Shown in pieces: positions 41,379 through 46,647 of a stretch of DNA of 46,647 bases (the first letter of the stretch is position 1; the number at the start of each line of letters is the position of its first letter). A model generated the notes under the pieces. The model did not search any database. It was not told where the DNA came from and saw nothing but the letters and a program-made list of their open reading frames with translations. The translations under genes and the position numbers were made by a program. The DNA comes from VGMD01 sp964552055. GTDB taxonomy: Bacteria; Chlamydiota; Chlamydiia; Chlamydiales; 2-12-FULL-49-11. The DNA is taken from NCBI GenBank assembly GCA_964552055.1, contig CAZKFL010000014.1, positions 1 to 46,647 of the forward strand. Direction: 5' to 3'.

Positions 41379-42239
41379 ATGTTTGCTTGGATATATTGGG
41401 ATCCTAGTCCTGATCTTATGATTCTACCTTTTGTAAATATACCAATTACTTGGTATGGAATTTTGTTTGCGATCGGCTTTTGGCTTGGATTTCAAATTTT
41501 TACTTACATATTCAAAAAATTTCTCGATAGCAAGGCTCTTGCCAACACTTCAGCCATTGCAAATGCCTATTCGGAAAGGCTTCTTCTTTATGTGATTGTG
41601 GCAACCGTTTTTGGTGCAAGGTTTGGTCATATACTATTTTACGAACATCCGATGGAATATTTTGCAAATCCTCTTTCTATCCTAAAAACTTGGGAGGGTG
41701 GACTTGCAAGCCATGGTGCAATTGTCGCTATTGTTATAGCTGTTTTGTTATTCTCCTTTAGAACAAGGAAAGAGTTTCCCGAATTTGGCTTTTTAAAACT
41801 CCTGGATGCCCTAGCAATTCCTGCCATGCTAGTTGGCACCCTTATCCGAATTGGCAATTTTATGAATCAAGAAATCCTCGGCACATCAACAGATAAAGCA
41901 TGGGGCATTATTTTTGGCCATCCAAGAGATGCAGGCATAATCGGTCCAAGACACCCAGCGCAACTCTACGAAGCAGCCTTTTACTTCGCTCTCTTCTTAT
42001 TCCTTTTCTCATTTTGGTCCTTGAAAAAAGAAAAAACCCCTCCCGGCCGAATTGCTGGAATTACACTATTTTCTACTTTTACCTTCCGCTTTCTCATCGA
42101 ATTCATCAAAGAAGGTCAAAGCATTTGGTTTGATCGCCAAGGTGGCCTCCTCGTAATGGGTCAAATGCTCAGTATTCCGATTGCCCTATTTGGACTGTAT
42201 CTTCTCTTAAAGCAGCAAAAGTCAGTAATATTTGAATAG
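41379..42239 (+). CDS. lgt: Prolipoprotein diacylglyceryl transferase
   Basis: A 286-residue, seven-helix inner-membrane enzyme that adds diacylglycerol to the lipobox cysteine, the first step of lipoprotein maturation. Family motifs seen are ITWYGILFAIGFWLG, WEGGLASHGAIVAI, RIGNFMNQEILG, HPAQLYEA and FRFLIEFIKEGQ. The lipoprotein beginning at 46525 would be a substrate. The coding strand between 41941 and 42120 is C-rich (about 53 C to 24 G). Confidence 0.96.
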   Translation: MFAWIYWDPSPDLMILPFVNIPITWYGILFAIGFWLGFQIFTYIFKKFLDSKALANTSAIANAYSERLLLYVIVATVFGARFGHILFYEHPMEYFANPLSILKTWEGGLASHGAIVAIVIAVLLFSFRTRKEFPEFGFLKLLDALAIPAMLVGTLIRIGNFMNQEILGTSTDKAWGIIFGHPRDAGIIGPRHPAQLYEAAFYFALFLFLFSFWSLKKEKTPPGRIAGITLFSTFTFRFLIEFIKEGQSIWFDRQGGLLVMGQMLSIPIALFGLYLLLKQQKSVIFE

Positions 42240-42253
42240 AAAATTTGATTATG

Positions 42254-42467
42254 CTGAGAGGGTTCAAAAATTGGGAATTTTAGGGGTCAGAAAGCCACAA
42301 ATTTGAATTAAGAGAAGCTGTTGCTTCAGCCTAAGTGCTATTTTGCACTAGAAGGGGCCCGCATTAAAAAAACTTTCAATAGAAAGTTTTTAGTGTGAGG
42401 CGAAGCAAATTTGAAGATGGGGCTTTATGACGAAGAAAAAACCAATTTTTGAAATACGATCAGTATA
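42254..42467 (+). repeat. Relic copy of the GxxExxY leader
   Basis: It aligns with the complement of 16382-16551. Shared blocks include TTCAAAAATTGGGAATTTT, GAAGCTG, AGTGCTATTTTGCACTAG and AAATTTGAAGATG. It carries an extra hairpin (AAAAACTTTC-AAT-GAAAGTTTTT type, about 42365-42390). The copy breaks off at the 3' end of the next gene (42460). It fills the 220-nt gap between lgt and that gene. Confidence 0.85.
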
Positions 42468-42468
42468 G
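42427..42468 (+). pseudogene. Truncated 5' end of a GxxExxY gene
   Basis: Thirteen codons and a stop: MTKKKPIFEIRSV, against MTKKKPSFETREV of the intact gene. Nothing resembling the rest of the family follows. A ribosome binding site-like GATGGGG is still present. The relic runs head-on into the last codons of the minus-strand gene at 42460. Confidence 0.85.
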
Positions 42469-44298
42469 GAGGGCGCTTGAGTGCTTGGGGCTAAAAGGGG
42501 CTAAGGGAACTAGTTCTTGGGTCATCTCCTCTAGTCGTGAAATGAGGATTTCGGGAAATTCTCTTTGGGTGTTGGATAGAAGCGCGTGAAAGTGCCATTT
42601 AAGAAATCTGTCATAAGATGTTTCGTTTGGAGTAGCAAGTGTGTTGTACCAGAAATATTTGTACATGATTGTTATGCGCGTTTGGAGGACAGACTTCCAT
42701 TCGGTGATGGATGAGTTATTTTTAAGATAGATTGCTAAGACTTTATTTATGAAGGCTTCGTGGGATAGGTTAGAATTTTCCTCTGATTTAAAGACGCGTG
42801 AGATGAGTTTAAGAAGGGGAGTTGTTTCGTCAAAGTGTAGAAATTTGCAGATCATGTCATTTTGTATCGACCAGAAGGAGGCTTTCTTTTCAAGGCTTGC
42901 TATATCAATTGTGTGTATTTTTTTGAAATAGCTGAGAGAGACAGTTAGGATTTTTCCAAAGGATTCTTTAGGATGGTCGATATAGATATTTGCGAGTTCA
43001 TGTGAGATCGTCTCTTTTAGATAAGCGGGCATTTTTTCTTTTGGCGAGTAAACATCCTGCAAGACTTTCCAAATAAGAATTTCTATTTCTTCATGAAATT
43101 CAGGCTCTAAGTAGGGAAGTTTTTTAGCGTCAGCAAAGCATTTCATGAGTGTGTTTAACATTTCTTCGAGAGGATTTTCTACTTTGCGCTCTTTTAAATT
43201 GGAAATCTCTTTGTCTATAAAAGTAAAAACTTCAGGCTGTAAAACGGGGCATTTAGGTGAAAAGCTAGATTGGGAGAGGTTGTAAACGTACTCAAGGGCT
43301 GTTTCTAGATTGTGTTTTGTCTCTTCAGGAGTCAAGTGAGCTGCAAGCTTATATAGAAAAAGAATTTTTTGTGCAGCATGGATGCAATCTTTTTCTTCAT
43401 TCAAAAGGCCTGCATTTTTCTGTTCCGTGAGGTGGTTTGTGACAAACGTTTTAAGTGCACTTAGGTCTTCGGCTTTGATTTTTCTATGAAGCTTTAGCGT
43501 GGGATAGAGATTTTCTGCAAGAATAAAGGATAGGGAGGCTAAAAGGTCATCGGTATTGCGAATTTTTTGAAGATGTTTTAAGGTTTCAATTTTTTTGCAT
43601 GTAGCTGCATAGATTTCACCTGGTGTTGAATCAGATTTTTTAGCAATTTCTTCTAACTGAAATCTAACGATTAATTTGTCAATTTGGTCGTATCTTTCAA
43701 AGGGAGATGGAGTGGGAGATTTAGGAATGAGGTGCCTTTGAATTGCCCAAATAGTTTTTGTGAGAGTTTCTAAATTGGCTCTATCACCATCTATTGTTGC
43801 TACGCATTCAGAGATTTTTACAGCCAAATTATGAGCTGTTGTATAAGGGTGTAGATCTGAAGAAAGGGGGTTTTGTAAAAGATTCCTAAGGTTTTGACGT
43901 ATGAGATAATTGACGTTTAGTTTGCCTTCGGCTGTAACAGATTCTTTTTGCTTTTGAATGAATTGAACGTAATAGAGGACTTTGTCCCATGTCTTTTTAA
44001 GAGCTGTATGTCCAAGTCTATATTTAGGGAATTTTTTTGTAAAATCTGGAAGTATCGATTTTAATAGGTCTGTTTGAATGTTTCGTGACCATTTCTTAGG
44101 GGTTGAACCTCTTGAAATTTCTTGCTTAATTTTACCTGCTAAAAAAAGCGATAGGTCAGAAAAAGGGTCATGGAATTCTTCTGTTTCATCAATTGGAAAG
44201 AGGAATGTGTGCGCATGAAGAGCATCTTCCCTTCCAGAGGAAACCTTCTTGTAAGGTCCTTGTTCTAAGAAATCATCATTATCATGTTTTTTTAGCAT
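42460..44298 (-). CDS. Large helical hypothetical protein
   Basis: About 612 residues from the ATG at 44298, which has AAGGGG at proper distance; an ATG 42 nt further up lacks one. The protein has no signal peptide or membrane segment and appears entirely alpha-helical, with Leu/Lys/Glu-rich helices throughout (DLLASLSFILAENLYPTLKLHRK, LEEMLNTLMKCFADAKKLPYL). I do not recognise a family. It stands alone, divergent from ssb, and its last codons (ALLY-stop) overlap the relic of the GxxExxY gene. A secreted effector or scaffold is possible, but nothing in the sequence proves it. Confidence 0.75.
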   Translation of the reverse strand: MLKKHDNDDFLEQGPYKKVSSGREDALHAHTFLFPIDETEEFHDPFSDLSLFLAGKIKQEISRGSTPKKWSRNIQTDLLKSILPDFTKKFPKYRLGHTALKKTWDKVLYYVQFIQKQKESVTAEGKLNVNYLIRQNLRNLLQNPLSSDLHPYTTAHNLAVKISECVATIDGDRANLETLTKTIWAIQRHLIPKSPTPSPFERYDQIDKLIVRFQLEEIAKKSDSTPGEIYAATCKKIETLKHLQKIRNTDDLLASLSFILAENLYPTLKLHRKIKAEDLSALKTFVTNHLTEQKNAGLLNEEKDCIHAAQKILFLYKLAAHLTPEETKHNLETALEYVYNLSQSSFSPKCPVLQPEVFTFIDKEISNLKERKVENPLEEMLNTLMKCFADAKKLPYLEPEFHEEIEILIWKVLQDVYSPKEKMPAYLKETISHELANIYIDHPKESFGKILTVSLSYFKKIHTIDIASLEKKASFWSIQNDMICKFLHFDETTPLLKLISRVFKSEENSNLSHEAFINKVLAIYLKNNSSITEWKSVLQTRITIMYKYFWYNTLATPNETSYDRFLKWHFHALLSNTQREFPEILISRLEEMTQELVPLAPFSPKHSSALLY

Positions 44299-44436
44299 AT
44301 GATCCCCTTCTAACTCATATAAGAATTTTTTGTCTAACATTAATTAAAAAATTTTCTTTAATAGATGCGAAATTGTATTTTTTTGCTTTATTGAAGAGGT
44401 GAGACGTGATATACTTTGCCTTTAAAAGGAGTTTTT

Positions 44437-44841
44437 ATGAATCATGCAACAGTAGCGGGCCATCTCGGATCTGATCCAGAGACTAGATTTACATCGAGCG
44501 GACAAAAAGTGACAAGCTTTAGAGTCGGCTGTAGAAGTAGAAAAGATGATACGATTTGGTGGAGAGTGACAATTTGGGGTGAGCAATTTGATAAAATGTT
44601 ACCTTATTTTAAAAAGGGAAGCGCAATTATTGTTCAGGGTGAAATAACTAAACCAGAAATTTTTACGGATAAAGAAGGTAAGCCGCAAATTTCGATGCAA
44701 CTTGTTGCAAGTCACTTATCATTTAACCCATTTGGTAAAAAAGATGGCGATAATAAAGGTGATGGACAAAGAGAGCAAAGAGGGCATGACCAAGAGCGAG
44801 AACAGGAGCCCGCGTTAAGTGACGAAGAAATTCCATTTTAA
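44437..44841 (+). CDS. ssb: Single-stranded DNA-binding protein
   Basis: About 134 residues from the ATG at 44437 (AGGAG 5 nt upstream; a longer reading from 44416 covers the binding site). The OB fold begins MNHATVAGHLGSDPETRFT and includes WWRVTIWGEQFDKM and GSAIIVQGEI. A charged Gln/Glu/Arg linker leads to the acidic tip SDEEIPF that recruits repair and replication proteins. It overlaps the pseudouridine synthase gene by 23 nt. Confidence 0.95.
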   Translation: MNHATVAGHLGSDPETRFTSSGQKVTSFRVGCRSRKDDTIWWRVTIWGEQFDKMLPYFKKGSAIIVQGEITKPEIFTDKEGKPQISMQLVASHLSFNPFGKKDGDNKGDGQREQRGHDQEREQEPALSDEEIPF

Positions 44842-45583
44842 AGTTCAGGGCGATGAAGCCGGGACTTCTTTATTACAATTTTTGAAGGAGAAGTCCGGTT
44901 TTTCAGGCAAGGAAGTGAAACGCTCAATTGATGCAAAGACCTGCTTAGTAAATGGTCTTGTAGAGAGATTTTCTACTTATAGAATTGCGAGGGGAGATCT
45001 CATCACATTTTCTAAAGAAGAAAAAGTAGAAGCTCCTGTATCTTTGTACCAAGATCCGTACCTAACTGCCTGTTATAAGCCTCCATTTTTTGTTGTTTCC
45101 AATAAGAATTTTTTCCTTCATAGGCTTGATAAAGAAACATCTGGAGTTCTCTTAAATTCTAAAGAAGAAGCGTTTGTGGATCTTTTTAGAAATCGAGAAA
45201 TTACAAAAACCTATTATGCGATTTGTGTAGGCGGGCCGAAAGAAAAATCAGGTCTTATTACAAAGCCAATTACTAAAGATGGTGTGCAGCGAAGTGCCGA
45301 GACAGAATGGAAAGTCCTTGCGCAAAAAAATGGTCTAAGTCTAATAAAGTGTATGCCAAAAACCGGAAGAACCCATCAAATCCGGATTCATCTTCAGTCA
45401 ATTGGAGTTCCTATACTAGGAGATCATGTATACGGTAAAAAAGGACGAACGGGCGCGCCAAGAATTTTTCTACATGCCTATAAAGTTGCGTTTGTCCACC
45501 CAATGACTAGCAAAGATGTTGTGATTACAGCTCATATTCCGAAGGACTTTTTAGAGTTATTCGATGCGCATTTGTATACTTAG
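44819..45583 (+). CDS. RluA-family pseudouridine synthase
   Basis: A 254-residue enzyme isomerising uridine in rRNA or tRNA. An S4-like N-terminus (GFSGKEVKRSIDAKTCLVNG) precedes the catalytic HRLDKETSGVLL with its aspartate, and KTGRTHQIRIHLQSIGVPILGDHVYG. It starts at GTG inside ssb, with AGGAG about 10 nt upstream. Which position is modified (RluC, RluD or another type) cannot be told. It overlaps the next gene by 20 nt. Confidence 0.92.
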   Translation: MTKKFHFKVQGDEAGTSLLQFLKEKSGFSGKEVKRSIDAKTCLVNGLVERFSTYRIARGDLITFSKEEKVEAPVSLYQDPYLTACYKPPFFVVSNKNFFLHRLDKETSGVLLNSKEEAFVDLFRNREITKTYYAICVGGPKEKSGLITKPITKDGVQRSAETEWKVLAQKNGLSLIKCMPKTGRTHQIRIHLQSIGVPILGDHVYGKKGRTGAPRIFLHAYKVAFVHPMTSKDVVITAHIPKDFLELFDAHLYT

Positions 45584-46559
45584 GCTTTCAGCGCTTGGTG
45601 ACATCGTCATGTGCTTGCCTCTTCTGAGGACGCTGCAAAAAAGTTTTCCCCATGCAAAAATCACTTGGATTATCGGAAAACCATTCTTGCCGCTTTTGGA
45701 AAAAATTGAAGAGGTGGAATTTATCCCTATTTCTAAGATCAAAACAGTTAAGGATTGGCTATCAATTAAATCACTTCTAAAAGGACGTGAATTTGATGTT
45801 TTATTAGCTTGCCAAGCAAGCTTTTCCGCTCATCTAATTTATCCAATTATTCAGGCAAAGAGAAAGATCGGGTACGATAAATTTCGGAGTAAAGATTTTC
45901 ATGCTCTTTTTATAAATGAGAGAATACCTTTTATAAAGCAACATACACTAGAAGGCTTTCTTAGCTTTGCAAAAACCCTTGATGCAAAATTCATTAGTTA
46001 TGATAGCGAAATCCCTATTAGTGAAGAAGACAAAAAATGGGCAGAGCAATTTGAGACTCCTTACTTTGTTGTCAATCCGTGCAGTAGTAAAAAGGCAAAA
46101 GATTGGAATTACTTAAATTATATTCCTGTTATTGAATATGTAAAAAAAGAGTTTGGACTTAAGCCTATCCTTATAGGCGGTCCTTCTGATCAATCAATAT
46201 GTAATGAAATTTGCAAACAAACCGAAGCTTTAAATCTTGCGGGCATGACAAGTCTTAGACAGCTTACAGCTCTTCTTAAAAATGCTAAATTTCTTCTTTC
46301 TCCAGATACAGGTCCAGCACATATAGCAAGCGCCTTACGCACCCCTACTATTGCCCTTTTTGCGCCCACTTCATCTCTTATTACAGGTCCCTTTTTTTCC
46401 AAAAGCACGCTTATAGATAAGCACTCTGAAGCGCTCAATCAATATGGATCTACAAAAGAAAAAAAACTTGGTTGGAACGTAAGAGTCTATCATAAAGAAG
46501 CAATGAACCTTATAGGAGTCGAAGATGTTAAAGAAAAAATTCAGCTTATTTGTACTTAG
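45564..46559 (+). CDS. Glycosyltransferase family 9 (heptosyltransferase-like)
   Basis: A 331-residue GT-B enzyme. The N-terminal ILRLSALGDIVMCLPLLRTLQKSFPHAKITWI and the C-terminal LLSPDTGPAHIASALRTPTIALFAPTS are the hallmarks of ADP-heptose:LPS heptosyltransferases. Chlamydiaceae are thought to lack heptose in their LPS, so either this lineage makes a longer core or the enzyme uses another sugar. The ATG lies in the end of the preceding gene and its own end overlaps the lipoprotein start. Confidence 0.88.
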   Translation: MRICILRLSALGDIVMCLPLLRTLQKSFPHAKITWIIGKPFLPLLEKIEEVEFIPISKIKTVKDWLSIKSLLKGREFDVLLACQASFSAHLIYPIIQAKRKIGYDKFRSKDFHALFINERIPFIKQHTLEGFLSFAKTLDAKFISYDSEIPISEEDKKWAEQFETPYFVVNPCSSKKAKDWNYLNYIPVIEYVKKEFGLKPILIGGPSDQSICNEICKQTEALNLAGMTSLRQLTALLKNAKFLLSPDTGPAHIASALRTPTIALFAPTSSLITGPFFSKSTLIDKHSEALNQYGSTKEKKLGWNVRVYHKEAMNLIGVEDVKEKIQLICT

Positions 46560-46647
46560 TTTGGGGATCATAATTGCCCTTACCTCATGCGGTAGCAGAG
46601 ATAAGGACAGTCAAGAAGGGAAGTGCAAACGTTGCGAAAAAGAAAGT
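46525..46647 (+). CDS. Small lipoprotein, N-terminal part (runs off the window)
   Basis: Forty-one codons up to the edge. A basic start (MLKKKF), a hydrophobic core (SLFVLSLGIIIAL) and the lipobox LTSC with Cys22 form a clear type II signal. The visible mature part is polar and has a CKRC pair (EGKCKRCEKES). The start overlaps the glycosyltransferase gene by 35 nt in another frame and has GGAG about 7 nt before it. Family not recognised. Confidence 0.7.
   Translation, partial: MLKKKFSLFVLSLGIIIALTSCGSRDKDSQEGKCKRCEKES

Overview
The window is a densely packed, low-GC chromosomal stretch from a bacterium of the phylum Chlamydiota, most likely a lineage outside the family Chlamydiaceae (an 'environmental' chlamydia). 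Three gene neighbourhoods match, as far as I remember them, the order in Chlamydia trachomatis: groEL-groES-pepF; acpP-fabG-fabD-fabH / recR-bamA-ompH-lpxD next to pdhABC; and himD(HU/IHF)-accA-msbA with a dnaQ-type exonuclease close by. trxB next to acpS is another such pair. Genes I do not associate with C. trachomatis at these places (L,D-transpeptidase, potABCD plus an MFS permease, a GxxExxY gene, a membrane-anchored lipase-like protein, several orphan membrane proteins) argue for a relative with a larger genome. I cannot name the genus from sequence alone.

Layout. 1-4444: start of an unknown membrane protein (minus strand), groES-groEL (minus) behind a degenerate CIRCE operator, then pepF and ptsH (plus). 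4445-7856: an orphan gene, a lipase-like gene, and the rpiA/BFN-nuclease pair, all minus. 7932-14257: a small coiled-coil protein, tyrS, HU/IHF, an orphan, an L,D-transpeptidase, accA and an MsbA-type ABC transporter, all plus. 14326-16643: an orphan, dnaQ-like exonuclease and a GxxExxY gene framed by inverted repeats. 16736-21008: pdhABC, an orphan coiled-coil membrane protein and a strongly folded candidate non-coding RNA. 21055-26697 (minus): corA, then recR, bamA, ompH and lpxD (envelope biogenesis). 26776-29760 (plus): fabH-fabD-fabG-acpP, closed by an intrinsic terminator. 29792-31806: two orphans. 31807-32307: non-coding, dominated by a large imperfect inverted repeat. 32308-37392 (minus): potABCD plus MFS permease. 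37544-39309 (plus): trxB and a small beta-barrel protein. 39443-41344 (minus): rlmH, a PIN-TRAM membrane protein and acpS. 41379-46647: lgt, a large orphan (minus), ssb, an RluA-type pseudouridine synthase, a family-9 glycosyltransferase and the start of a small lipoprotein.

Functionally the window is rich in envelope and lipid work: pyruvate to acetyl-CoA (pdhABC), malonyl-CoA formation (accA), fatty acid initiation and elongation (fabHDG, acpP, acpS), lipid A (lpxD, msbA), a sugar transferase for LPS (GT9), outer membrane protein insertion (bamA, ompH) and lipoprotein maturation (lgt).

The parts that ordinary annotation does not explain are: (1) a 256-nt candidate structured RNA at 20753-21008; (2) a GxxExxY gene inside 16-bp inverted repeats, with its leader and first codons duplicated as a relic 26 kb away and related gene-free repeats elsewhere in the window; (3) a palindromic repeat family at 15098, 31836 and 32211; (4) a C-rich, G-poor composition of the sense strand near the ends of several transcription units lacking an intrinsic terminator, which would suit Rho; (5) a 19-nt exact repeat just downstream of ptsH and of dnaQ.
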